From Bisbaumannia sp015645095 (GTDB taxonomy: Bacteria > Pseudomonadota > Gammaproteobacteria > Pseudomonadales > Halomonadaceae), in assembly GCA_036871055.1 (NCBI GenBank), contig CP141893.1:3472001-3536000 (forward strand): DNA of 64,000 bases, written 5' to 3'. The position numbers were made by a program, and so were the translations under genes. Positions 17,211 to 29,397 of the stretch are shown here, piece after piece. A model generated the notes under the pieces. That model did no database searches, was not told the DNA's origin, and saw only the letters and a list, made by a program, of their open reading frames with translations. How positions within the stretch are numbered: the first letter of the stretch is position 1; the number at the start of each line of letters is the position of its first letter.

Positions 17211-18703
17211 GATGTCCTCTTGTGGTTGGTCGCCGGCAGTTCGATGCCCAGCTCGTCCCAGCGGGCGTCGACCCGGGCCTTGATGGCCTCGTCCATCACG
17301 ATGGGGGTACCCCACTCGCGGTCGGTCTCGCCGGGCCATTTGTTGGTGGCATCCATGCCCATCTTGGAGCCGAGCCCCGCCACCGGCGAGGCGAAATCCA
17401 GGTAGTCGATGGGCGTGTTCTCCACCAGCAGGGTGTCCCGGGCCGGGTCCATGCGGGTGGTGATGGCCCAGATCACGTCTTCCCAGTTGCGGGCGTCCAC
17501 GTCATCGTCCAGCACGATCACGAACTTGGTATACATGAACTGGCGCAGGAAGCTCCACACCCCCATCATCACCCGCTTGGCGTGGCCCGGGTACTGCTTC
17601 TTCATGGTCACCACCGCCATGCGGTAGGAGCAGCCCTCCGGGGGCAGGTAGAAGTCGACGATCTCCGGGAACTGCTTGCGCAGGATGGGCACGAAGACCT
17701 CGTTGAGGGCCAGCCCCAGGATCGCCGGCTCGTCCGGCGGTCGCCCGGTGTAGGTGGAGTGATAGATGGCGTCGCGGCGCATCGTCATGCGGGTCACGGT
17801 AAATACCGGGAAGGACTCCACCTCGTTGTAGTAGCCGGTGTGGTCGCCATAGGGCCCTTCCGGGGCCATGTCCTCGGGGTAGATAAAGCCCTCGAGGATG
17901 ATCTCGGCGGAGGCCGGCACCTGCAGGTCGGCGTGGCCGCACTTGACCAGCTCGGTGCGCGAGCCCCTCAGCAGCCCGGCGAAGGCGTACTCGGAGAGGC
18001 TATCCGGCACCGGCGTCACGGCGCCGAGGATGGTGGCCGGGTCGGCGCCCAGCGCCACCGCCACCGGGAAGGGCTCGCCGGGATGGGCCTGCTGGAACTC
18101 CTGGAAATCGAGCGCGCCGCCGCGGTGGGAGAGCCAGCGCATGATCAGGCGATTGCGGCCGAGCTTCTGCTGGCGGTAGATCCCCAGGTTCTGGCGCTTC
18201 TTGTGGGGCCCCTTGGTGACCACCAGGGCCCAGGTGACCAGGGGCGCGGCGTCGCCGGGCCAGCAGTGCTGGATGGGCAGGCGATCCAGGTCGACGGCGT
18301 CGCCCTCCAGCACCACCTCCTGCACCGGGGCCTTGCTCACCACCTTGGGGCCCATGCTCAGCACCTGCTTGAAGATCGGCAGCTTCTCCCAGGCGTCCTT
18401 GAGGCCCTTGGGCGGGTCCGGCTCCTTGAGGTAGGCGAGCAGCTTGCCCACTTCGCTCAGCGCCGCCACGGAGTCTTCGCCCATGCCCAGGGCCACCCGG
18501 CGCGGGGTGCCGAAGAGGTTGCCCAGCAGGGGCATGTCATGGCCCTTGACGTTCTCGAACAGCAGCGCCGGGCCGCCGGCCCGCAGGGTGCGATCACAGA
18601 TCTCGGTGACCTCCAGGTAGGGGTCCACCTCGGCACGAATCCGCTGCAGCTCGCCCTGGGCTTCCAGGGCCGCGATAAAGTCCCGCAAATCCTTATATTT
18701 CAC
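17207..18703 (-). CDS. ubiD: 3-octaprenyl-4-hydroxybenzoate decarboxylase UbiD
   Basis: UbiD is the prenyl-FMN-dependent decarboxylase of ubiquinone synthesis. From GTG 18703 it has 498 residues, the usual length, and starts with the family sequence KYKDLRDFIAALEAQGELQRI. It shows GGPALLFENVKG, the cofactor region NLGIYRQQ and RWLSHRGGALDF, PEDMAPEGPYGDHTGYYN, and HAKRVMMGVWSFLRQFMYTKFVIVLDDDVDARNWEDVIWA. Its stop overlaps the fre start. The UbiX gene that makes the cofactor is not in the window. Confidence 0.96.
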   Translation of the reverse strand: MKYKDLRDFIAALEAQGELQRIRAEVDPYLEVTEICDRTLRAGGPALLFENVKGHDMPLLGNLFGTPRRVALGMGEDSVAALSEVGKLLAYLKEPDPPKGLKDAWEKLPIFKQVLSMGPKVVSKAPVQEVVLEGDAVDLDRLPIQHCWPGDAAPLVTWALVVTKGPHKKRQNLGIYRQQKLGRNRLIMRWLSHRGGALDFQEFQQAHPGEPFPVAVALGADPATILGAVTPVPDSLSEYAFAGLLRGSRTELVKCGHADLQVPASAEIILEGFIYPEDMAPEGPYGDHTGYYNEVESFPVFTVTRMTMRRDAIYHSTYTGRPPDEPAILGLALNEVFVPILRKQFPEIVDFYLPPEGCSYRMAVVTMKKQYPGHAKRVMMGVWSFLRQFMYTKFVIVLDDDVDARNWEDVIWAITTRMDPARDTLLVENTPIDYLDFASPVAGLGSKMGMDATNKWPGETDREWGTPIVMDEAIKARVDARWDELGIELPATNHKRTS

Positions 18704-18730
18704 AGGGTTATTCCCTATGGCTAAACGGCA

Positions 18731-18757
18731 AAGGGGCAGCATAACATGCTGCCCCTT
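18731..18757 (-). terminator. Perfect hairpin between rho and ubiD
   Basis: AAGGGGCAGCAT (18731-18742) and ATGCTGCCCCTT (18746-18757) pair perfectly around AAC. Read on the minus strand the stem is followed by TGCCGTTTAG, a weak T content. It probably insulates ubiD from rho read-through. The rest of the 18704-19105 spacer holds repeat copy B and nothing else recognisable. Confidence 0.55.
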
Positions 18758-18840
18758 GGCGTTACTGCTGATTCCATCGAGTCAGGGCCACTACACAAGG
18801 CCTAGGCGAGGAGGCGGGCGGAGCAGAGCAAGGGTCATGT

Positions 18841-19000
18841 GCCAGGGGTGAGGAGCACTGCTCCGAACGGGCTGGCCAGGGATGGCCAGCACCGGTCCTG
18901 CAAGCGGAGCAGGATGCGAGAGCGCCGCAGGGCAAATGTAGCGCCCAGGGAAGGGTTCACCGCGCCTTGCGAAGCCTGCCCCCAGGTTAGCCCCGAGCCT
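18841..19000 (+). repeat. Dispersed intergenic repeat, copy B
   Basis: This is the second copy of the repeat also found at 3733-3898 and 35695-35858. It starts GCCAGGGGTGAGGAGCAC, contains the GGCTGGCCA/TGGCCAGC stem and TAGCGCCCAGGG, and ends CCCCAGGTTAGCCCCGAGCC. It is the most diverged copy near its right end. It lies about 105 bases 3' of the rho stop and antisense to rho. Confidence 0.83.
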
Positions 19001-19105
19001 CCCCGGGAGCTTGGTGCGCCCCGATCATCGAGTCAGTGAGTCGCTTGACCGGTTGGCACACCCGCTATTTTCCAACGCCGTATCGCCGAGCGTAGCAGGC
19101 CAGAA

Positions 19106-20365
19106 TCAACGCCGCTTCATGGCCTCGAAGAACTCCAGGTTGGTCTTGGTATCCTTCAGCCGATCGATCAGGAACTCGGTGGCCGCCACGTCCTCCATGG
19201 GATTGAGCAGCTTGCGCAGGATCCACATGCGCTGCATCTCGTCCTCGGAGGCCAGCAGGTCCTCGCGGCGGGTGCCGCTGCGACGGATATTGATGGCCGG
19301 GTAGACGCGGCGCTCGGCGAGCTTGCGGTCCAGGTGGGCCTCCATGTTGCCGGTGCCCTTGAACTCCTCGAAGATCACCTCGTCCATCTTGGAGCCGGTA
19401 TCCACCAGCGCCGTGGCGATGATGGTCAGGCTGCCGCCCTCCTCGATGTTCCGCGCCGCACCGAAGAAGCGCTTGGGCTTCTCCAGGGCATGGGCGTCGA
19501 CCCCCCCGGTGAGTACCTTGCCGGAACTCGGTACCACGGTGTTGTAGGCCCGCGCCAATCGGGTGATGGAGTCGAGCAGGATCACCACGTCCTTCTTGTG
19601 CTCCACCAGGCGCTTGGCCTTCTCGATCACCATCTCGGCGACCTGGACGTGGCGCGCCGGCGGCTCATCGAAGGTCGACGCCACCACCTCGCCACGCACC
19701 GTGCGCTGCATCTCGGTGACCTCCTCGGGCCGCTCGTCGATCAGCAGCACGATCAGGTGGCACTCGGGATTGTTGCGAGTGATGGAGGTGGCGATGTTCT
19801 GCAACATCAGCGTCTTGCCCGCCTTGGGCGGCGAGACCAGCAGGCCGCGCTGGCCCTTGCCGATGGGCGCGGTGAGGTCGATGATCCGCGCGGTGAGATC
19901 CTCGGTGGAGCCGTTGCCGATCTCCATGCGCAGCCGCTCCTGGGGGAACAGCGGCGTGAGGTTCTCGAAGAGAATCTTGTGCTTGGCGTTCTCCGGCTTG
20001 TCGAAGTTGATCTGGCTGACCTTGAGCAGGGCGAAATAGCGCTCGCCCTCCTTGGGGGGCCGGATCTTGCCGGAAATGGAGTCGCCCTTGCGCAGGTTGA
20101 AGCGACGAATCTGCGACGGCGACACATAGATGTCGTCGGGACCGGCCAGGTAGGAACTATCGGCGCTGCGCAGGAAGCCGAAACCATCCTGCAGAATCTC
20201 CAGCACGCCGTCGCCGTAGATATCCTCGCCGCTCTTGGCGTGCTTCTTGAGGATGGCGAAGATGATGTCCTGCTTGCGCGACCGGGCCAGGTTATCGATA
20301 CCCATTTCACGGGCGATATCCAGCAGTTCGGGGACGCTCTTTTGCTTGAGTTCGGTAAGGTTCAT
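19106..20365 (-). CDS. rho: Transcription termination factor Rho
   Basis: Rho is the hexameric RNA-dependent helicase that ends transcription. The 419 residues show the helical N-terminus MNLTELKQKSVPELLDIAREMGI, the RNA-binding cold-shock-like domain (GDGVLEILQDGFGFLRSADSSYLAGPDDIYVSPSQIRRF) and Walker A in SPPKAGKT. The Q-loop/R-loop region (LTGGVDAHALEKPKRFFGAARN) and MRKL-like end are also present. The length is the standard 419. It is divergent from ppx. No thioredoxin gene lies upstream, unlike in several relatives. Confidence 0.98.
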   Translation of the reverse strand: MNLTELKQKSVPELLDIAREMGIDNLARSRKQDIIFAILKKHAKSGEDIYGDGVLEILQDGFGFLRSADSSYLAGPDDIYVSPSQIRRFNLRKGDSISGKIRPPKEGERYFALLKVSQINFDKPENAKHKILFENLTPLFPQERLRMEIGNGSTEDLTARIIDLTAPIGKGQRGLLVSPPKAGKTLMLQNIATSITRNNPECHLIVLLIDERPEEVTEMQRTVRGEVVASTFDEPPARHVQVAEMVIEKAKRLVEHKKDVVILLDSITRLARAYNTVVPSSGKVLTGGVDAHALEKPKRFFGAARNIEEGGSLTIIATALVDTGSKMDEVIFEEFKGTGNMEAHLDRKLAERRVYPAINIRRSGTRREDLLASEDEMQRMWILRKLLNPMEDVAATEFLIDRLKDTKTNLEFFEAMKRR

Positions 20366-20799
20366 GGATTCGTTCAGAAATTGCTCGTGTCAGCGTGACG
20401 GCAAGGCGCCGGGAATCGACAGGAGGCGGTGACGATGCGCCGCGTATGATGCGTTCAGGGCCCTGGCATCCACTCGCTGGATAGGCTCGATCGACTAGGC
20501 CCGGGAGCCTGGGGCGATCATGAGATCGAGGGAAGCGCTGTTGCGGTTCATGACGGGATAACGAACGCCTGATTCAGCGGCTCATGCTGGCGAGGCGCAA
20601 CATCATGAACGGGAAAGCAGCGGGCTGTCTGACGACTTGGAAGCTTGACCGGGCGCGGACGCCACTCAGGGTCGGAAAGCATTCGGAACAGGCGAACGAC
20701 TCGATGGTAGTCAAGCTCAACGGCAAACGCAAGTGCTGGCAATTGACAAGGTTCCCGGGGCACCGCACCCTTGACCCGAACCGCATGCAAGGACCTCCC
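20366..20799. other. Divergent rho-ppx spacer
   Basis: This 434-bp spacer carries the 5' UTRs and promoters of rho (-) and ppx (+). TTGACA near 20745 is a possible -35 for ppx, but no convincing -10 follows at the right distance. No PHO box like that of hemB-ppk1 was found, and no small ORF with a convincing ribosome-binding site was seen. Confidence 0.5.
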
Positions 20800-22308
20800 A
20801 TGAGCAGGACGCCCGCCCCTCCCCGGCGCCTCGCCGCCATCGACCTCGGCTCCAACAGCTTCCACCTCCTGGTGGCCAACTACCACCAGGGTCGCCTGCA
20901 GGTGGTCGCCCGCCTCGGCGAGAAGGTCCAGTTGGCCGCCGGCCTGGATGCCACCGGCCGGCTGGACGAGGCGGCCATGGAGCGGGCCCTGGCCTGCCTG
21001 GCGCGCTTCGCCCCCTTCCTCGAGGGGACGCCCAAGTCACAGCTGAGGATCGTCGGCACCAATGCCCTGCGCGCCGCCCACAACAGCCAGGACTTCATTC
21101 GTCGCGCCGAGGCCCTGCTGGGCCACCCCATCGAGATCGTCGCCGGCCGCGAAGAGGCGCGTCTGATCTATCTGGGGGCCGCCCATGCCCTGGCCGAAGT
21201 CCACGGCCGGCGCCTGATCGTCGATATCGGCGGCGGCTCCACCGAGTTCATCATCGGCGAGGCCTTTGCCCCCCTGGCGCTGGAGAGCCTGCATATGGGC
21301 TGTGTCAGCTATACCCGGCGCTTCTTCCCCGACGGCGAGCTCGGCGAGAAGCCGATGCGCCAGGCGGAGCTGGCCGCCCTCTCGGAACTGGCCAATATCC
21401 GCCGCCATTACCGCCAGCTGGGCTGGGCCGACCCGGTGGGCTCCAGCGGCACCATCAAGGCCGCCGCCGCGGTGCTGGCCGCCAGCGGCGACTGTCCGGA
21501 GGGACTGATCACCCGGGACGGGCTGGCGGCCCTGCGCCGGCGGCTGCTGCGTTGCAAGCGACTCGACAAGGTGGCCATGGAAGGGCTCAAGGCGGATCGT
21601 GCCGCGGTCTTCCCCGCCGGGGTCGCCATCCTCAATGCGGTCTTCGAGGCCTTCGGGCTGGAGGAGATGCGCTTCGCCGATGGCGCCCTGCGCGAGGGCG
21701 TGCTCTACGACCTGGTGGGACGCCACACCTCGGAGGATTCGCGGCTGCCGACCCTCGCCGACCTGCGCCAGCGCTACTGCGTGGATGGCCGCCAGGCCGA
21801 CAACGTGGCGGCCTGCGTGCGCCAAATGCTGGATCAGGTAAGCGATGCCTGGGCCTTTACCACCGAGCAGCGGGAGTTTCTCGACTGGGCCGCCCAGCTC
21901 CACGAGATCGGCCTGGCGATCTCCCATAGCCAGTTCCACCGCCACGGCGCCTACCTGCTGGCCCAGGGAGACCTGCCGGGCTTCTCGCGCCCGGAGCAGC
22001 AGGCCCTGGCCTTCCTGGTGCGCGCCCACCGGCGCAAGTTTCCGGCCAAGGAGCTGGCCCAGTTGCCGGAGGCCCTGCAGGCAGACTATGCCCGCCTGGC
22101 ACGGCTGCTGCGCCTGGCGGTACTGCTCAATCATTCGCGACCGGAACGGGCCCCGGAGGACTTCCGTCTCGGCGCCGATGGCGAGACCCTGACCCTGGCG
22201 CTGGGCAGCCAGCTGGAGGAACAGGCCCTGCTCAGCAACGACCTGGCGCAGGAGCGCGCCTATCAGGAGGGAGCCGGCTTCGTCCTGACGATAGCGCCCT
22301 CGAGTTAA
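20800..22308 (+). CDS. ppx: Exopolyphosphatase Ppx/GppA family
   Basis: Ppx removes terminal phosphates from polyphosphate; the family also includes pppGpp phosphohydrolase GppA. The 502-residue ASKHA protein shows AAIDLGSNSFHLLVAN, the second phosphate loop LIVDIGGGSTEFIIG, GTNALRAAHN and a C-terminal HD-like helical domain (about 310-500). AAGGA lies 7 bases before ATG 20800; in-frame codons further upstream have no such site and add unconserved sequence. It stands apart from ppk1 and convergent with tilS, whose stop overlaps its stop region by 4 bases. Assignment to Ppx rather than GppA is by length and context and is not certain. Confidence 0.88.
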   Translation: MSRTPAPPRRLAAIDLGSNSFHLLVANYHQGRLQVVARLGEKVQLAAGLDATGRLDEAAMERALACLARFAPFLEGTPKSQLRIVGTNALRAAHNSQDFIRRAEALLGHPIEIVAGREEARLIYLGAAHALAEVHGRRLIVDIGGGSTEFIIGEAFAPLALESLHMGCVSYTRRFFPDGELGEKPMRQAELAALSELANIRRHYRQLGWADPVGSSGTIKAAAAVLAASGDCPEGLITRDGLAALRRRLLRCKRLDKVAMEGLKADRAAVFPAGVAILNAVFEAFGLEEMRFADGALREGVLYDLVGRHTSEDSRLPTLADLRQRYCVDGRQADNVAACVRQMLDQVSDAWAFTTEQREFLDWAAQLHEIGLAISHSQFHRHGAYLLAQGDLPGFSRPEQQALAFLVRAHRRKFPAKELAQLPEALQADYARLARLLRLAVLLNHSRPERAPEDFRLGADGETLTLALGSQLEEQALLSNDLAQERAYQEGAGFVLTIAPSS

Positions 22309-23591
22309 CCCGCGCCCGGCCCCCGGCCCCGCCACCCTTCGGCCACCGCCAGCCAGCGCGCTTCGCCCGCCTCCAGCACCGCCACAGGCTCGCCTGCCGC
22401 CCAGGCCACCAGCAGCCACTGCCGCCGCCAGGGCGGCAGCCCCCACTCCTGAAGCAGCCGCTTGAGGTCGCGCCGGCCGCGACCGGCCAGGCGCAGCCGC
22501 TCGCCGCCGAGGCGGGGCCGCACCACCAGCGCCGGCGTCTCGCCCTCGGCCCGTTGCAGGGCGACCGCCAGCGCCCCCCGGGGGCCGGGCAGCGGCACGG
22601 CCCCCGACCATTCCAGGGACCAGTCACTCGCCAAAGGGCGTTGCGGCGCCAGCAGATAGAGCGCGCCCCGCCAGCACCGCGCCTCGGCGCCGGGCCAGGC
22701 GACCCGCACCTCGGCATCGGGACGGGACGCCAGCTGCGCCAGCAGAGTCTCCAGGCGGGCCGCCGGGGGCGGCGACAGCCCCAGCCGCTCGCAGGCGTGA
22801 CGAAGCAGCAGGCGCTGGCGGGGCCACGACAAGGCGACCAGCCCCGCCACCGGCAATCGCGCCGGATCATTGCCCAGGGCCGCCAGCTGTTCTGCGGCCA
22901 GTTCCCCGAGCAGGGCGTCCGCCTCGCCGGCCCGGGCCGCGGTGCGGGACAGCCGGGCGGCGGCGCCGGGCCAGCGGGCCTCGAGGCACGGCAGCACCGC
23001 ATGGCGCAGGTAGTTGCGATCCTGGCGGGTCTCGGCGTTACTGGGATCCTCCACCCAGGCCAGCCCCAGCCCCTCGGCGACCCGGCGCAGCTCGGCGCGG
23101 GAGACGCCCAGCAGGGGGCGCTGCAGGTACCGGCCTCGCCAATCGCGGCTCGCCGGCATCGCCGCCAGGCCGCGCACGCCGCTACCGCGCAGGGCCGCCA
23201 GCAGCAGTGTCTCGGCCTGATCGTCGCGATGCTGGGCCAGCCACAGGGTCTCGCCGGGGGCCACCCGGCCGGCGAAGGCGCCGTAGCGGGCCTCCCGGGC
23301 GGCCCCCTCCAGGCCCAGGCCACTCTCCCCATCGACGCGGACCCGCTCGACGAACAGCGGCACCCCCAGCCGCGAGCAGAGCCGCCGGCAGTGGGCCTCG
23401 AAGCCATCGGCGGCTTCCTGCAGGCCATGGTGTACATGCAGGGCATAAAGCGGGCGGGGATGGCGGCGACAGGCCTTCGCCGCCAGGCTCAGCAGCAGGG
23501 AGGAATCGAGCCCGCCGGAGAAGGCGACCCAGACGACGCGCCCCGGCGGGGTCTCCGCCAGGGCGTCATCGATCAGGGCTTGCAGGGACAT
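22305..23591 (-). CDS. tilS: tRNA(Ile)-lysidine synthetase TilS
   Basis: TilS uses ATP and lysine to convert the wobble C of tRNA-Ile(CAU) to lysidine, changing both amino-acid identity and codon specificity. The 428-residue protein has the PP-loop VAFSGGLDSSLLL near residue 25, LYALHVHHGLQ, AQHRDDQAETLLLAALRGSG and the substrate segment EDPSNAETRQDRNYLRHAVLP. TilS central and C-terminal domains follow. It lies 6 bases after the accA stop, as in many gammaproteobacteria (dnaE-accA-tilS). Confidence 0.95.
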   Translation of the reverse strand: MSLQALIDDALAETPPGRVVWVAFSGGLDSSLLLSLAAKACRRHPRPLYALHVHHGLQEAADGFEAHCRRLCSRLGVPLFVERVRVDGESGLGLEGAAREARYGAFAGRVAPGETLWLAQHRDDQAETLLLAALRGSGVRGLAAMPASRDWRGRYLQRPLLGVSRAELRRVAEGLGLAWVEDPSNAETRQDRNYLRHAVLPCLEARWPGAAARLSRTAARAGEADALLGELAAEQLAALGNDPARLPVAGLVALSWPRQRLLLRHACERLGLSPPPAARLETLLAQLASRPDAEVRVAWPGAEARCWRGALYLLAPQRPLASDWSLEWSGAVPLPGPRGALAVALQRAEGETPALVVRPRLGGERLRLAGRGRRDLKRLLQEWGLPPWRRQWLLVAWAAGEPVAVLEAGEARWLAVAEGWRGRGPGAG

Positions 23592-23597
23592 GGCGGA

Positions 23598-24551
23598 TTA
23601 CGCCGGGGCTCCATAACTCATGAGCCTTGCATAACGGCGCTCGAGCAGCGCCTCGGTATCCAGGGCCTCGAGGCGATCCAGGCTGGCCAGCAGCGCCTCC
23701 TTGACCCGCGAGGCGGTGGTGATCGGATGGCGATGGGCGCCCCCCAGGGGCTCGGGGATCAGGGTATCGACGAAGCCCAGCTCATGCAGCCGCTCGGCGG
23801 TGATGCCCATCGCCTGGGCCGCATCGGAGGCGCGCTCGGCGCTCTTCCAGAGGATGGAGGCGCAGCCTTCGGGGGAGATCACCGAGTAGGTGGAGTACTG
23901 CAGCATGGCCAGCTCGTCGCAGACGCCGATGGCCAGGGCCCCGCCGGAGCCCCCCTCGCCCACCACGGTGGAGAGGATCGGCGTCTTGAGCCGCGACATC
24001 ACCGCCAGGTTATAGGCGATGGCCTCGGACTGGCCGCGCTCCTCGGCGTCGATGCCCGGGTAGGCCCCCGGGGTATCGATAAAGGTCAGCACCGGCATCT
24101 TGAAGCGCTCGGCCATTTCCATCAGGCGGCACGCCTTGCGGTAGCCTTCCGGACGCGGCATGCCGAAGTTGCGACGCACCTTCTCCTTGACGTCGCGACC
24201 CTTCTGGTGACCGATCACCATCACCGGCTTGTCGTCGAGGCGGGCGATGCCGCCGACGATGGCGGCATCGTCGGCGAAGTGGCGATCGCCGTGCAGCTCG
24301 TCGAAGTCGGTGAAGACGTGCTCCAGGTAGTCCAGGGTGTAGGGGCGCTGGGGGTGACGCGACAGCTGGGAGACCTGCCAGGGGGTGAGGTCCTTGAAGA
24401 TCGACTCGGTGAGCTTCTTGCTCTTCTCCTCGAGCTTGGTGATCTCGTCGTTGATATTGATCTTGCTGTCATTGCCGACCAGGCGAAGCTCCTCGATCTT
24501 CGCCTGCATCTCGGCAATGGGCTGTTCGAAATCAAGATAGTTGGGGTTCAT
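23598..24551 (-). CDS. accA: Acetyl-CoA carboxylase carboxyltransferase subunit alpha
   Basis: AccA forms with AccD the carboxyltransferase that moves CO2 from biotin to acetyl-CoA, giving malonyl-CoA for fatty acid synthesis. The 317 residues start MNPNYLDFEQPIAEMQAKIEEL, the standard N-terminus, and include YTLDYLEHVFTDFDELHGDR, the oxyanion-hole glycines in GEGGSGGALAIGVCD and SPEGCASILWK. ATG 24551 gives the family length; upstream in-frame codons are not conserved. It lies between dnaE and tilS on the same strand. Confidence 0.97.
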   Translation of the reverse strand: MNPNYLDFEQPIAEMQAKIEELRLVGNDSKININDEITKLEEKSKKLTESIFKDLTPWQVSQLSRHPQRPYTLDYLEHVFTDFDELHGDRHFADDAAIVGGIARLDDKPVMVIGHQKGRDVKEKVRRNFGMPRPEGYRKACRLMEMAERFKMPVLTFIDTPGAYPGIDAEERGQSEAIAYNLAVMSRLKTPILSTVVGEGGSGGALAIGVCDELAMLQYSTYSVISPEGCASILWKSAERASDAAQAMGITAERLHELGFVDTLIPEPLGGAHRHPITTASRVKEALLASLDRLEALDTEALLERRYARLMSYGAPA

Positions 24552-24678
24552 AGGCTCGGCTTGGTTGGCACCGGCCAGTGCGGCCGCCGCGGTCAACGGA
24601 AATTGTCGCAAGATAGCCTGGCATTATCGCAGCTTGTGTGTGGGGCGCAAGGCACCCCTGCCACGTCCACAACGCGGT

Positions 24679-28182
<3,504 letters not shown>

Positions 28183-28541
28183 AGACGACTCGTGGGGCTC
28201 GCTTGGGGTCGGAAAACGCGCAGAGATAATGCCAGATTCGGGGCCGACCTGTCCCGGTTTCGACCAGAACGGTCAGGGCTATCGCAGTGTCGGCCCTGCC
28301 AGGGCCCAAGCCATCATCGAAGGGCGCCCTTAGGAGCACCCAGAATATATCTGGCACCAGTGAGGGCCGGCTGAACGAGACCCTGGGGAGCGACCTGATC
28401 TGCGAGGCGTGATACGCACAGGGCACCGCAGTCCGGCAGCCATCAGCAGCCCTAGCGATCGGGACCACTTGGTTTTACTATTCCTGGACCGTGATCTAGG
28501 AGGATTTCGATCACCAACCCCATAAGTCAGAGGAAGGAACC
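28183..28541. other. Spacer between dnaE and the lipoprotein gene
   Basis: This 359-bp divergent spacer must hold the dnaE promoter (-) and the lipoprotein gene promoter (+). CATTAT near 28231-28236 on the minus strand is a possible -10 for dnaE, without a clear -35. A small palindrome GGCCCTG-C-CAGGGCC lies at 28292-28306. No reading frame with a ribosome-binding site was seen. It is the left border of the accessory region. Confidence 0.45.
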
Positions 28542-29333
28542 TTGAACATTACACGCAAGACTCGCCTACTGGCCTTCTCAGCCCTACCCGTCCTAACCGC
28601 CTGTGGCGACTCCATTCCGCAGGCAACCGATGAGCAACTCCTCACCCTGCTCGGCAACAGCAGAGAAGTTCGCGGAGAGCAGCTTCCCCCAAGCATTCCC
28701 CGCAGCGTGGAAGAGTGCGTCCGCCTGCTATCTGGTTTGGAAGATGAAGTCGTCAAGGACATCCCCGCCGAGTTCCTCGGACAGATGAAGGCAGAATGCC
28801 GCAGTGGACTACGAAACCATCTCGAAGATCCTGAGCGTAATCCCATGGGACTGGAGTTGGCTCACTTCGATGAGCGCGAGCTTGGGGAGCGCATCAGCGA
28901 CCTCGCCGAGCCATCGCGGGAAGCCGCACAGCAAGCGGCGACTGAGGCGCAAGAGCGCTACCGTCAGGCGCAGATCGATGACGCGAAGGAAGCGGTGGCG
29001 GGCCTGCTGTCGTCGCTCGACGAGCGCCTCGCTACGTTCAACAATCTCTGTTCGGAACTGAGTGACTCCAGGGAGGCAGCACAGGCCCAAGGAATCTCAC
29101 TGCCCACCAATCTGCGCTATTACACTCCGCCTCCTTGCAACGGCCATTATGCCGAGCAGCTCAGGACACAGGCAGAGAACCTCGAAGAGCGGTTGAGCTC
29201 GATACAACCCAGCACCGGTAGCTTGTTCTTGATGCCGCATCTCGGCGCTGCGGACCCCGAGCGGCTTGATGGCTTCCAGGAAGATCTCGAGAGCAGCATC
29301 CAGGAAATCCAGGGACTTTTGCAGGATTCATAA
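28542..29333 (+). CDS. Hypothetical lipoprotein with helical domain
   Basis: The 263-residue protein begins with a basic, hydrophobic signal and a lipobox LTAC with Cys at 21, so it is probably lipidated and exported. Residues 95-160 and 230-260 are charged, heptad-like helices (EPSREAAQQAATEAQERYRQAQIDDAKEA), suggesting coiled coils. No known domain is recognised. The start is TTG 28542 with a strong AGAGGAAGGA site. Base composition is below that of the core genes but well above that of the halogenase operon, so it may have a separate origin. It is convergent with the halogenase. Confidence 0.75.
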   Translation: MNITRKTRLLAFSALPVLTACGDSIPQATDEQLLTLLGNSREVRGEQLPPSIPRSVEECVRLLSGLEDEVVKDIPAEFLGQMKAECRSGLRNHLEDPERNPMGLELAHFDERELGERISDLAEPSREAAQQAATEAQERYRQAQIDDAKEAVAGLLSSLDERLATFNNLCSELSDSREAAQAQGISLPTNLRYYTPPPCNGHYAEQLRTQAENLEERLSSIQPSTGSLFLMPHLGAADPERLDGFQEDLESSIQEIQGLLQDS

Positions 29334-29352
29334 CCCAGCCCTAGGAACTAGA

Positions 29353-29391
29353 AAAAAAGCCCCAGATATCCAAGTTAGACACCTGGGGCCG
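29353..29391 (-). terminator. Rho-independent terminator of the halogenase operon
   Basis: On the minus strand GCCCCAGGTGTC pairs with GATATCTGGGGC (12 bp with two G-T wobbles, loop TAACTTG). TTTTTTTC follows directly. It lies just after the halogenase stop and marks the 3' end of the peptide operon. Confidence 0.88.
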
Positions 29392-29397
29392 AGCACA

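Noticed and set aside
20366..20799. PHO box for ppx
   Set aside because: The only CTGTC-containing stretch (near 20625) lacks a matching second repeat at 4-base spacing.
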